Assembly: GCF_002688585.1 (NCBI RefSeq)
Contig: NZ_CP024034.1
Span: 62,001-126,000, forward strand
Source of the DNA: Candidatus Fonsibacter ubiquis
Lineage (GTDB): Bacteria; Pseudomonadota; Alphaproteobacteria; Pelagibacterales; Pelagibacteraceae
Direction: 5' to 3'
Length of the DNA stretch: 64,000 nucleotides
The notes beneath the pieces are model-generated. The model had not been told where the DNA came from. It worked only from the letters and a program-made list of their open reading frames with translations, and searched no databases. This document shows, in pieces, positions 25,999 to 33,707 of this stretch. The position numbers and the translations under genes are program-made. Every line of letters begins with the position of its first letter. Position 1 is the first letter of the stretch.

Positions 25999-26375
25999 TG
26001 GAGCATTTATTAGAAAGTATTCCTTTTTTTCAAGATAAAGTTTTATTTAGAGGTTATATTTTTGGTGTCATTCACGCAGGTCTTATTATTATTGGATATT
26101 ATACAGGATGGAGCATTAACAGATTATTAAAAATTGTTTCAAACGGATATATCGCAGGTATTGTTGGTGCAATATTTGCACATGTTATTGCAGATCTAAT
26201 TGCATCCCTTTTTGATCCAGATATTCGTCCAGCAACGCTTGGAATATTTTTAGGAGGTTTAACGCCTTTACTATTAATTCCAGTTCTTGAAAAATATGTT
26301 GTGAAATCTAAACATCATATTGTGGTTGGTGATCATGATGATATTAAAAAAGATCTTAAAGATCACAATCACTAA
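25998..26375 (+). CDS. Small membrane protein with His/Asp-rich tail, zur operon
   Basis: This 125-aa protein has about three TM helices (GYIFGVIHAGLIIIGYY; GYIAGIVGAIFAHVIADLIAS; TLGIFLGGLTPLLLIPVL), with His and Asp inside the second. The cytoplasmic tail KSKHHIVVGDHDDIKKDLKDHNH looks metal-binding. It is not a family I recognise. Translational coupling to a Zur-like regulator under a Zur box suggests a zinc-deficiency membrane protein, possibly a transporter component (inference). Confidence 0.75.
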   Translation: MEHLLESIPFFQDKVLFRGYIFGVIHAGLIIIGYYTGWSINRLLKIVSNGYIAGIVGAIFAHVIADLIASLFDPDIRPATLGIFLGGLTPLLLIPVLEKYVVKSKHHIVVGDHDDIKKDLKDHNH

Positions 26376-26384
26376 TTTTATAAT

Positions 26385-27134
26385 TTAAAAATTTCTAACT
26401 AAGTATCTGACCTCTGGAATTCGAGTATGGGTATTTTTACTTCCTAAAACAACCACAACCCTTTTGCCTTTATTTGTCTCTGTAAGTAAAGCAATGCAGC
26501 CACCAGCGGCGCGAATGTAACCCGTCTTGCTTACAATAAATTTTCCATTTTTAACTAATGGATTGGTATTTTTTACAGAATAGTAACCTTCTTCTAATTT
26601 TATACGCATTGAGGGGGTTTGTGAGGATTTGACAATAACTGGGTAATTTTGAGCAGCAAGAACTAACTTAACTAAACTACTTGAGGTTGAAACATTGTCA
26701 TCATTTAAACCTGAGGCATCTACAAAAGACGTATCTTTCATGCCAAGTCTTCTTGCCTTAATATTCATAGCTTCCACACAAGCCTCATATCCGCCTGGAT
26801 AAGTTTCGCACAATAAATCCGAGGATTGATTGCTAGAGCGAATGAGTGCAAGGCGTAGGTGTTGTCTTCTTGAAATACCATTTATCTTTTCATCTAAGTC
26901 TTGATTAGCATCAAGCACCACCATGGCAGTCATTAATTTTGTAATACTTGCAATACTTCGCAGATCATTAGCATTTGAACTTTTAATAATTCTGCCATTA
27001 TCATCTGCAACCACCCAGCTCTTTGCGCTCACCGCAGGTTTTCTTTTTTGATGATTGGATGGTTTTTTAGCCTCAGCAGCTAAGGATAAAAACAATACAA
27101 CTATAAAGAAGATGATAAAACTTTTCTTCATCAT
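26385..27134 (-). CDS. D-alanyl-D-alanine endopeptidase-like serine hydrolase (S11)
   Basis: This 249-aa periplasmic protein has a signal peptide (residues 1-22). The penicillin-binding motifs are S63-x-x-K66 (SITK), S100-S-N102 (RSSNQ) and KTG (VSKTGYIRAAGG). It is short, like PBP7 (PbpG), and lacks the DacA C-terminal domain, so endopeptidase action on peptidoglycan crosslinks is likelier than carboxypeptidase. Confidence 0.87.
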   Translation of the reverse strand: MMKKSFIIFFIVVLFLSLAAEAKKPSNHQKRKPAVSAKSWVVADDNGRIIKSSNANDLRSIASITKLMTAMVVLDANQDLDEKINGISRRQHLRLALIRSSNQSSDLLCETYPGGYEACVEAMNIKARRLGMKDTSFVDASGLNDDNVSTSSSLVKLVLAAQNYPVIVKSSQTPSMRIKLEEGYYSVKNTNPLVKNGKFIVSKTGYIRAAGGCIALLTETNKGKRVVVVLGSKNTHTRIPEVRYLVRNF

Positions 27135-27279
27135 TGAGGTTCTTACATTAATTTGCCCTTAAAGAAACCCTTGCTAACAAAACTCGCTCAAAAGCTTACT
27201 TTTTAAAGAGATATTTCTACAAGACTAAGATAATTTATTAAAAAATTAATAATAAATTAATTTTATCGATTAAAAAAAT

Positions 27280-28506
27280 ATGGATCAAAGTGTAAATTTA
27301 ATTGCACTTCTTGCAACTGGATTTGGACTGGCCTTATTTTTTGGTTACCTTGCTAATTATTTTAAAATTCCAACTTTAGTTGGTTATTTATTTGCAGGAT
27401 TTTTCATAGGCCCCTTCGCTCCAGGATATGTTGGTGATCAACAACTTGCAAATCAACTCGCTGAAATTGGCGTCGTCTTGCTAATGTTTGGAGTGGGTTT
27501 GCACTTTAGTTTAAATGATTTAGATCGATTAAAAAAAACTGCAATTCCAACAGCTATCTTAAATATTTTTATCATCACCCTCATTAGCGCCATTATCAGT
27601 GTACATTACTGGGGATACTCTGTGATGGGAGGGGTAATTTTAGGACTTTGTTTATCAGTCTCCTCAACGGTAGTGCTTGTTCGTGCTTTAGAAAAAAGAG
27701 ATTTAGTGACAACAGATATTGGTAAATTTTCAATTGGCCGCTTAGTGGTTGAAGATATTATTATGATCTTAGTACTAGTCTTTTTACCAGTTATTTTTCA
27801 AGTTTTTATAAAACCAAGGCCTGAAATCATGGAGCAGACATTCACCGAAGATTTAATGCCAGCATTATTAGCGCTGCTTAAAATTATTATATTTATTTTT
27901 TTAATGTTATTTTTAGGAAGAAAAATTTTACCTAAAATTTTAAAAGCCATTGTTAGAACAGAATCGCGAGAATTATTCACCCTTGCTATTGTCAGCGCAG
28001 CGGTGAGTATTTCTTTTTTTTCAGCAAAATTTTTTGAAGTATCCATGGCCTTAGGTGCTTTTTTTGCAGGTACTATTTTTAAAGAAACAGAGTATTCAAA
28101 GCGTGCAGAATTAGACTCTTTGCCACTTCGTGATTTATTTTCAGTTTTATTTTTTGTCAGTATTGGAATGTTGTTTAATCCCTTAATTATCATTCTTTAT
28201 CCTTATAAAGTTTTGATCATTGCAATCATTATTGTGGTTGTAAAATTATTTGCAACCACCGTTCTTTGTGTTCTCTTTAAATATCCATTTAAAACTGCTT
28301 TAGTAATTGGCTGTGGTCTTGCACAGATTGGAGAGTTTTCTTTTATTTTGGCAAGTATGGGATTGCAATTTAAATTAATTTCAAAAAATGCTTATAATTT
28401 AATTTTAGTTGGTGCTTTTATTAGTATCGCACTTAACCCAACGCTCTTTAAATTAAGCAGACCTTTTTTAGAATGGTATGAGAAAAAAAGACGATATTTT
28501 TATTAA
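27280..28506 (+). CDS. CPA2-family cation:proton antiporter (KefB/YbaL-like)
   Basis: This 408-aa protein has about twelve TM helices of the Na+/H+ exchanger fold (IPTLVGYLFAGFFIGPFAPGY; LSVSSTVVLVRAL; SFFSAKFFEVSMALGAFFAGTIF; LFFVSIGMLFNP). It lacks the TrkA-N/RCK regulatory domain of full-length Kef proteins, so it is a membrane-only form. Probable role: K+ or Na+ export in exchange for protons. Confidence 0.88.
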   Translation: MDQSVNLIALLATGFGLALFFGYLANYFKIPTLVGYLFAGFFIGPFAPGYVGDQQLANQLAEIGVVLLMFGVGLHFSLNDLDRLKKTAIPTAILNIFIITLISAIISVHYWGYSVMGGVILGLCLSVSSTVVLVRALEKRDLVTTDIGKFSIGRLVVEDIIMILVLVFLPVIFQVFIKPRPEIMEQTFTEDLMPALLALLKIIIFIFLMLFLGRKILPKILKAIVRTESRELFTLAIVSAAVSISFFSAKFFEVSMALGAFFAGTIFKETEYSKRAELDSLPLRDLFSVLFFVSIGMLFNPLIIILYPYKVLIIAIIIVVVKLFATTVLCVLFKYPFKTALVIGCGLAQIGEFSFILASMGLQFKLISKNAYNLILVGAFISIALNPTLFKLSRPFLEWYEKKRRYFY

Positions 28507-28563
28507 ATATTTTTAAATTCCTGCCTGAATTAAGTCTTTATTTATAGATAATTAATTTTAAAA

Positions 28564-29574
28564 ATGACCATTTTTAAATCAGAAATTAATTGTCCAATTT
28601 GTTTAACTTTTGAAAGAAAAGTTATTTCAAAAATAAGTAGAGATTTTAATAAATTAACTACTGTAATTTGTACGGGATGTGGTTTAATTCATTCCTATCC
28701 AATTCCTAATCAATTGGAATTAAATAAGTTCTACGAGCATGAATATCGAAAGAATTATAAATCAACAACTAGACCTAAATTAAAGCACACTTTTCGTTAT
28801 GGTCCACATGCTATTAGTCGCGTAAAATATATTAAGAAATATTTAAAGCCTCATCAAAAGACTTTATTAGATATTGGCTCTGGTAGTGGAGAGTTTCTTT
28901 ATATGGCAATTAAATCAGGTTTCGATGCAAAAGGAATTGAGCCTAATAATGGCTATGCGGATTATTCAAAAAAGTATTTAGATTTGCCAGTTATTAATAA
29001 AACTTATCATCATGCAGAAATAAAAGAGAAATCCTTTGATGTGGTAAATTTACAAGATGTTCTTGAACACTTGCCCGATCCTTTATTCTGTTTAAGTTTT
29101 ATAAATAAAATTTTAAAAGAAGAGGGAATACTTTCTATTTCAGTTCCTAATATTGAGTTTTTTGGACATTCTCCTTTTACCCAATTTCATTATGCGCATA
29201 TCTATAATTTTAACTCTGCAACATTAAGAGCCATATTATTCAAGTCTGGTTTTGAAATTTTAGATTTAAATGAGGGAGTCACCACTTTTGTTGCAAAAAA
29301 AGTAAGGCAACCAAATGCAAAGATGAAGTTAACGATGGTTGAGAATTATCAAAGACTTATTGATAAATTTAACAATCAAAGTTTAACAAATCACTACACA
29401 ACTTCCCGTCCTTATAAAAGATTTTTTAAGAAATGTTATCAATATACTCGCGAATTTTTTTTAATTTTATTTATTCGCTCACCTAAAAAAATTTTAGATA
29501 ATTTTTATAAGAAATTATCTGTGACTTTAGCTCTATTAGAGTTTCACTTAGAATTAATAATTTTGGATTATTGA
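28564..29574 (+). CDS. Class I SAM-dependent methyltransferase with N-terminal zinc-ribbon-like motif
   Basis: This 336-aa protein has a C-x2-C...C-x2-C pair (CPIC, CTGC) in the first 45 residues and a SAM-binding domain (LLDIGSGSGEFLYMAIKSG, then GIEPN, VNLQDVLEHLPDP). This layout occurs in methyltransferases acting on sugars or surface polysaccharide. No glycan genes are adjacent, so the substrate is unknown. A bidirectional terminator follows. Confidence 0.82.
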   Translation: MTIFKSEINCPICLTFERKVISKISRDFNKLTTVICTGCGLIHSYPIPNQLELNKFYEHEYRKNYKSTTRPKLKHTFRYGPHAISRVKYIKKYLKPHQKTLLDIGSGSGEFLYMAIKSGFDAKGIEPNNGYADYSKKYLDLPVINKTYHHAEIKEKSFDVVNLQDVLEHLPDPLFCLSFINKILKEEGILSISVPNIEFFGHSPFTQFHYAHIYNFNSATLRAILFKSGFEILDLNEGVTTFVAKKVRQPNAKMKLTMVENYQRLIDKFNNQSLTNHYTTSRPYKRFFKKCYQYTREFFLILFIRSPKKILDNFYKKLSVTLALLEFHLELIILDY

Positions 29575-29590
29575 GAGTAGATTTAAATTC

Positions 29591-29620
29591 CAAAGCGGAC
29601 GATAATTGATGTCCGCTTTG
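29591..29620. terminator. Bidirectional hairpin between convergent genes
   Basis: CAAAGCGGAC and GTCCGCTTTG form a perfect 10-bp stem with a 10-nt loop. It lies 16 bp after the methyltransferase stop and before the end of the minus-strand 81-aa gene. Confidence 0.82.
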
Positions 29621-29636
29621 AAATATGAAAAAGGGA

Positions 29637-29882
29637 TTAAACTTTAGATCCGATAAGTTTTAAAGCATCTTTTAACGCTTTTTCGGACTTATCATGAGTT
29701 CCGGCTTTATGTAATTTTTCGCCTTCAGCTCTTAAAGCTTTAGCTTTTGTAACATCTGCTGCAGAAGCTTTTGTAGTTTTTACATCAGTATCAAACTGCG
29801 CCCATAATTTTGGACACATTTTTGCAAATGCTGTTGAAGATATTAAAAACATTCCAACAATCATTACCATTAGTTTTTTCAT
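29637..29882 (-). CDS. Small secreted helical protein
   Basis: This 81-aa protein has a classic signal peptide (about 20 residues, ending STAFA|KM). The mature part is Lys/Ala-rich and helical (DVTKAKALRAEGEKLHKAGTHDKSEKALKDAL) with one Cys near its start. No known family is recognised. It has its own terminator and probably its own promoter. Confidence 0.72.
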   Translation of the reverse strand: MKKLMVMIVGMFLISSTAFAKMCPKLWAQFDTDVKTTKASAADVTKAKALRAEGEKLHKAGTHDKSEKALKDALKLIGSKV

Positions 29883-29943
29883 GTGTTTTTTATTTGTTAA
29901 TTTTCGAGAAATTGCGCCTTTTTATTAAAAAAATCAATAAATT

Positions 29944-30105
29944 TTAGAAAAAGATTAAAGTGGTAAAAAACCAGTCAATAAATCGCATCAAATAACTGCC
30001 AATAATCGTAAGGGCAATGATGGCTATAACAAATAGCACTATAAATCTAACCGTTAAAAATACATTACGTTTAGGTGTGAGTTTTTTGCTCTGGCGTTTT
30101 GCCAT
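29944..30105 (-). CDS. Small single-TM protein (53 aa) downstream of pal
   Basis: ATG at 30105 reads 53 codons to TAA at 29944. The N-terminus is strongly basic (MAKRQSKKLTPKRNVFLTVR) and is followed by one hydrophobic helix (FIVLFVIAIIALTIIGSYL) and an aromatic end. The positive-inside pattern, the position 24 bp after pal on the same strand and the absence of any competing ORF support a real small membrane protein. Confidence 0.6.
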   Translation of the reverse strand: MAKRQSKKLTPKRNVFLTVRFIVLFVIAIIALTIIGSYLMRFIDWFFTTLIFF

Positions 30106-30129
30106 GGACGATATTTAAGTTGTTAAGTT

Positions 30130-30618
30130 TTAGTTAACTTTAACTGTAACGGTTCTTCTGTTTTGTGACCAAGCCAGTGGATTGGATGCTGGGTTTGCAG
30201 GTCTTTCTTTTCCGTAGCTGAGAACTTTTATTCTTTGTGAGGCAATTCCATTCACCATTAAAAAATCTCTTACAGCATTTGCTCTTTTTTCACCAAGCGC
30301 TAAGTTATATTCTCTAGTTCCTCTTTCATCAGCATGACCTTCTAATACAATATTGAAACTAGGGTTTGCCTTTAAGTAAGTCACTTGTTTAAGCAAAGTT
30401 TCTGATCCTCGTGTGGTAATATCAGACTTATTTGTTGCAAAGAAAATTCGATCTGGAATACCATCTGCTAAAAATTTAATTCTGTCTTTTCCAGTATAAA
30501 CATCATTTTCGATTTCACTTATTGGACTTGCAGGTTTTTGCACTTGATTTTGCGTTGCACAACTTGCAGTAAAAAATAAGAGTGCAAGTATTGAAATAAT
30601 TTTTATATTTTTGATCAT
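30130..30618 (-). CDS. pal: Peptidoglycan-associated lipoprotein Pal
   Basis: This 162-aa OmpA-family lipoprotein has a lipobox at ALLFFTASC followed by a linker and an OmpA/Pal domain (GIPDRIFFATNKSDI; VLEGHADERGTREYNLALGEKRANAVRDFL; GKERPAN; WSQNRRTVTV). The motif GHADERGTREYN is diagnostic. It anchors the outer membrane to peptidoglycan with TolB. The other tol genes are not in the window. One copy of a 55-bp direct repeat lies in its upstream region. Confidence 0.93.
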   Translation of the reverse strand: MIKNIKIISILALLFFTASCATQNQVQKPASPISEIENDVYTGKDRIKFLADGIPDRIFFATNKSDITTRGSETLLKQVTYLKANPSFNIVLEGHADERGTREYNLALGEKRANAVRDFLMVNGIASQRIKVLSYGKERPANPASNPLAWSQNRRTVTVKVN

Positions 30619-30640
30619 TATAAAACCTTCTCAATGAAAT

Positions 30641-30695
30641 TTGTTCAAAATATGTCTATTGCAACCTCTGATTTTATATTTCAACCAGAAAGTTA
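30641..30695. repeat. Direct repeat copy 1 (55 bp), upstream of pal
   Basis: This 55-bp segment is almost identical to 31547-31601 (about four mismatches; the last 42 bp differ at one position). It starts 22 bp before the pal start codon and probably contains pal promoter or leader sequence, read on the minus strand. Confidence 0.85.
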
Positions 30696-30708
30696 AATTT
30701 TTCATAAC

Positions 30709-31482
30709 CTAATTATATGTTAAAAAATTTTTTGGAATGTCGTTAATTTTTTTTCCAATAATTGCATAATAATAGATAGGAGCCCCTTCAATTGAAAGGC
30801 GGTGCTGATATCTTTCTAAGTTATAAATATCTAAAAACTCCGAGAATATAATTTCTTGAATAGTTTTTGAAAAACCTGAATTATCTTTTTTATCTAAAAA
30901 AGTTTCTTTAATATTAAATCCAACCCAACCCTGAGACTCAATAATATTAAAGGCATTAACAAACGCATTTGGAGGAATATCTCCAAAACCAAGCGCAGCA
31001 ACACTAATTAAGCAATTGCATCTCCATTCTGCAATATTTTCCGCAGTTTTTTTATCTAAATTTTGAAAATCACAAACGTAATAATTATCGTAAGTTCCAG
31101 GTCGATCTCTTAAAGTAGCTTCTTTTGCTTCAGGCAGAATATCCACTCCAATAAGTCTTGAAATTCCATATTTTTTTAACTCAAAGCCAACCACACCGTT
31201 ACCCGCTCCCAAGTCTAAGATTCTTAATTCAGATAAATTTTTATCTGATTGGCTTAGAGCGTTTTTTAAAAGGGAGGATATTTTTACAGGAGAAGCACAT
31301 TTAAGACGGTCATAAAATAATTGTTCATATAAGCCCTCTATTTTATAAATTTCATTATAATCATGAAATCTTAATTTTTTCTTTTCATTGTTTTCATCAT
31401 CCCAATAAAAAAAATAAGCTTCATCTTGATTTAGATGATCTGCGTGTTCTTTTGGAAAACTAATATGATATTTTTTTTTCAT
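30709..31482 (-). CDS. Class I SAM-dependent methyltransferase
   Basis: This 257-aa protein has the SAM motif LRILDLGAGNGVVGFELKKYG near residues 86-106, then IGVDILPEAKEAT and the pre-motif HDYNEIYKIEGLYEQLFYDRLKC, a pattern of small-molecule or protein methyltransferases. The substrate is unknown. The gene lies between two copies of a 55-bp direct repeat that also serves pal, which suggests it entered this locus as a unit. Confidence 0.8.
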   Translation of the reverse strand: MKKKYHISFPKEHADHLNQDEAYFFYWDDENNEKKKLRFHDYNEIYKIEGLYEQLFYDRLKCASPVKISSLLKNALSQSDKNLSELRILDLGAGNGVVGFELKKYGISRLIGVDILPEAKEATLRDRPGTYDNYYVCDFQNLDKKTAENIAEWRCNCLISVAALGFGDIPPNAFVNAFNIIESQGWVGFNIKETFLDKKDNSGFSKTIQEIIFSEFLDIYNLERYQHRLSIEGAPIYYYAIIGKKINDIPKNFLTYN

Positions 31483-31546
31483 TAGTTTAATAGAACATAA
31501 AATTTTTAAACTGTAAAAAATTTTTTTTTAATTAAAAAAATGAGAC

Positions 31547-31601
31547 TTGTTTTAAATACGTCTATTTCAACCTCTGATTTTATATTTCAACCAGAAAGTT
31601 A
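31547..31601. repeat. Direct repeat copy 2 (55 bp), upstream of the methyltransferase
   Basis: This near-identical second copy of 30641-30695 lies 64 bp before the methyltransferase start on the minus strand, the same relative side as copy 1 to pal. The two copies are 906 bp apart. Confidence 0.85.
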
Positions 31602-31642
31602 GACATTTATTGCTAAAAAAAATTTACAATAAGACATTTGAT

Positions 31643-31708
31643 ATGACCGAAAAACAAATTGTAATTTTAATATTTAGTGCTTTAATGATTTTGATAATTT
31701 TTTCTTAA
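31643..31708 (+). CDS. Possible 21-aa single-TM peptide
   Basis: ATG at 31643 reads 21 codons that are mostly hydrophobic after a polar start (MTEKQIVILIFSALM...). It ends 10 bp before the lipoprotein gene. There is no clear ribosome site, so this is a weak call. Confidence 0.25.
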   Translation: MTEKQIVILIFSALMILIIFS

Positions 31709-31718
31709 AATTAAATTT

Positions 31719-32018
31719 ATGTTTTTAAAAAAAATATTTTTTATTTTTATTTTAACTTTTTTTATTAGCTCTTGTGCAGCAGTATCTGAAAAAGCTGCAA
31801 AAAAGGCTGATAAAGAAAATGCTTATCTTTCAACTTTTTTAAGCAAACCTTCATTCAATTTAAGTCAAACCTTTGGAAAACCGACTCAAATTTTAACTGA
31901 AAATAACCAAACCGTGCATGTGTATGAAATTAAGGGCAAAGTATTTGATTGTCAGAGAAAATTTACAATCGACAATAAAAATATCGTAACTGGTTTTGTC
32001 TCCACGTGTTGGGATTGA
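31719..32018 (+). CDS. Small lipoprotein
   Basis: This 99-aa protein has a lipobox (FISSC|A, Cys about 19). The mature part contains LSQTFGKPTQILTENNQTVHVYEIKGKVFDCQRKFTID, a short beta-rich domain similar in feel to SmpA/OmlA-like lipoproteins, with two further Cys. Family not firmly recognised. Confidence 0.75.
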   Translation: MFLKKIFFIFILTFFISSCAAVSEKAAKKADKENAYLSTFLSKPSFNLSQTFGKPTQILTENNQTVHVYEIKGKVFDCQRKFTIDNKNIVTGFVSTCWD

Positions 32019-32068
32019 TTTTATAAGTATTTGTAAGTCTTAATTTGATTTTCGTATAAGATCATTTT

Positions 32069-33145
32069 ATGAAAAGAATTGGTATTTTAACCTCAGGCGG
32101 CGATTGTGCAGGTTTAAATGCTGCCATGCGCTCCATCTTTTACCGGGCAAAAAAATACAACATGGAAGTGTTGGGTATTAAAGATGGCACACTAGGTCTT
32201 ATTCAAAGACCTGTTAATTTTGTAGAACTCAATTATCAAATGGTAAGTGGCGCCTTATTTAGAGAAGGAGGAACTTTTCTTGGCACCACTAACAAAGGCG
32301 ATCCTTTTCATTTTAAGGGCGAAGATGGAAAATACTCAAATTTATCAAAACAAGTAATTGAAGGTTATCACTTGTTAAAACTTGATGGTCTCATCGTAAT
32401 TGGGGGTGATGGTAGTATGAAAATTTTTAAACAATTAGCAGATCAGGGAAAATTAAATATGGTCTTCATTCCAAAGACCATTGATAATGATGTGGGTGCA
32501 ACAGAAAACTCCATTGGTTTTAATACAGCTGTTGCCGTTGCAACGGAAGCGTTAGATAATTTACAAGCAACTGCAGCAAGTCACAGGCGAGCGATGATTT
32601 TACAAGTGATGGGCAGAGATGCGGGCCATATTGCACTTAATACTGGAATTGCAGGAGGAGCGGATGTGATTTTAATTCCTGAACTTCCTTACACCATTGA
32701 TGGAATAATAAAGAAATTAAATGAAATGAAGAAACATAATATTCATCACTCTCTTATTGTTGTGGCTGAAGCTGTAAAAACAGAACAGGGTGAAACATAT
32801 ATGGTCAAATACGCAGATGGAGAAAAGCGACTTGGTGGAATTGGCGATTATTTAGCTGAGCAAATTATGAAAAAATCTGACATTGAATGTAGAGTAACCA
32901 CATTAGGCCATGCACAACGAGGAGCACGACCTACTGCAAATGATAGAATTTTAGCAAGTGCTTTTGGTGTTCATGCCGTTGATTTACTAGCAAGAGGCAA
33001 ATTTAATCGAATGGTTGCTTGGCAGAATAGACATGTGGTGGATGTTGCAATTGATGATGCAGTGAACACTTATAAAGTCGTTGATCAAAATGAAGGGTTA
33101 GTGGATACCGCTTTTGCTCTTGGGATTTATATAGGAACGACCTAG
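32069..33145 (+). CDS. 6-phosphofructokinase, group III type
   Basis: This 358-aa enzyme phosphorylates fructose 6-phosphate. It has GGDCAGLNAAMR at the N-terminus, GGDGS at 112-116 and PKTIDNDVGATENSIGF at 135-151, and MGRDAGHIAL. Gly115 (E. coli 104) favours ATP, whereas Lys136 (E. coli 124) is the residue of PPi-dependent enzymes; this combination is found in group III ATP-PFKs. With pyruvate kinase nearby it indicates Embden-Meyerhof glycolysis, uncommon in alphaproteobacteria. Confidence 0.9.
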   Translation: MKRIGILTSGGDCAGLNAAMRSIFYRAKKYNMEVLGIKDGTLGLIQRPVNFVELNYQMVSGALFREGGTFLGTTNKGDPFHFKGEDGKYSNLSKQVIEGYHLLKLDGLIVIGGDGSMKIFKQLADQGKLNMVFIPKTIDNDVGATENSIGFNTAVAVATEALDNLQATAASHRRAMILQVMGRDAGHIALNTGIAGGADVILIPELPYTIDGIIKKLNEMKKHNIHHSLIVVAEAVKTEQGETYMVKYADGEKRLGGIGDYLAEQIMKKSDIECRVTTLGHAQRGARPTANDRILASAFGVHAVDLLARGKFNRMVAWQNRHVVDVAIDDAVNTYKVVDQNEGLVDTAFALGIYIGTT

Positions 33146-33150
33146 TAAAG

Positions 33151-33492
33151 TTATTTTTTTTGCTTCTTTTTCAACAAATCTTGCATTTGTTTTATTTCAG
33201 CTTTTTGATCTTTTATAATTTTTTGTGCAAGAGCTTTTAGCTCAGGATCTTTAGTTTTTTTAATTAATTCCTCAGACATATCAATGGCCCCTTGATGATG
33301 AGGGATCATGCCTTTTAAAAAATCGACATCAATATTTCCTGACGATTTCATCATCATATCCTTATGCATTTTATCCATAGATTTTTTAAATGGAACATCA
33401 CCATGATTTTGATGACCTCCTTGATGCATGGAAGATAAAGCAAATACGGTTGAAAGAAGAATGATTGAAAGTGTTAGTAATATTTTTTTCAT
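33151..33492 (-). CDS. DUF305 secreted His/Met-rich protein
   Basis: This 113-aa protein has a signal peptide (about 20 residues), then a Met/His-rich region (MHQGGHQNHG, MDKMHKDMMMK) and the DUF305 core GMIPHHQGAIDMSEELIKKTKDPELKALAQKIIKDQKAEI. Such proteins are associated with copper handling; the His/Met-rich stretch supports metal binding. It precedes a DUF2905 gene and pyruvate kinase in genome order but is the last of that minus-strand set. Confidence 0.85.
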   Translation of the reverse strand: MKKILLTLSIILLSTVFALSSMHQGGHQNHGDVPFKKSMDKMHKDMMMKSSGNIDVDFLKGMIPHHQGAIDMSEELIKKTKDPELKALAQKIIKDQKAEIKQMQDLLKKKQKK

Positions 33493-33509
33493 AAATTAAT
33501 TATAAATGA

Positions 33510-33707
33510 CTATTTAAAAAATTTAAAGAACAATGAAACAATTATTGAAATTACGATACAAGTGACAATTGGAAAGTAAAAAGAATATTTCTCACCCTTT
33601 ACGCTAATATCACCTGGCAATCTGCCAAAAGGAAGTTCTTTTGCAAGTGGCCAAAATAAACCAATAAGTAATATTAAGATGCCAATGATGATAAGTGCTT
33701 TTTGCAT
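33510..33707 (-). CDS. DUF2905 small membrane protein
   Basis: This 65-aa protein has two TM helices with the loop LPFGRLPGDISVKGEKYSFYFPI, the DUF2905 signature. Function unknown. Its start codon overlaps the pyruvate kinase stop codon (one base shared), so it is translationally coupled to it. Confidence 0.85.
   Translation of the reverse strand: MQKALIIIGILILLIGLFWPLAKELPFGRLPGDISVKGEKYSFYFPIVTCIVISIIVSLFFKFFK

Noticed and set aside
27798..28193. 131-codon antisense frame inside the antiporter gene
   Set aside because: Shadow of a membrane protein gene whose hydrophobic codons rarely give antisense stops; no motif.
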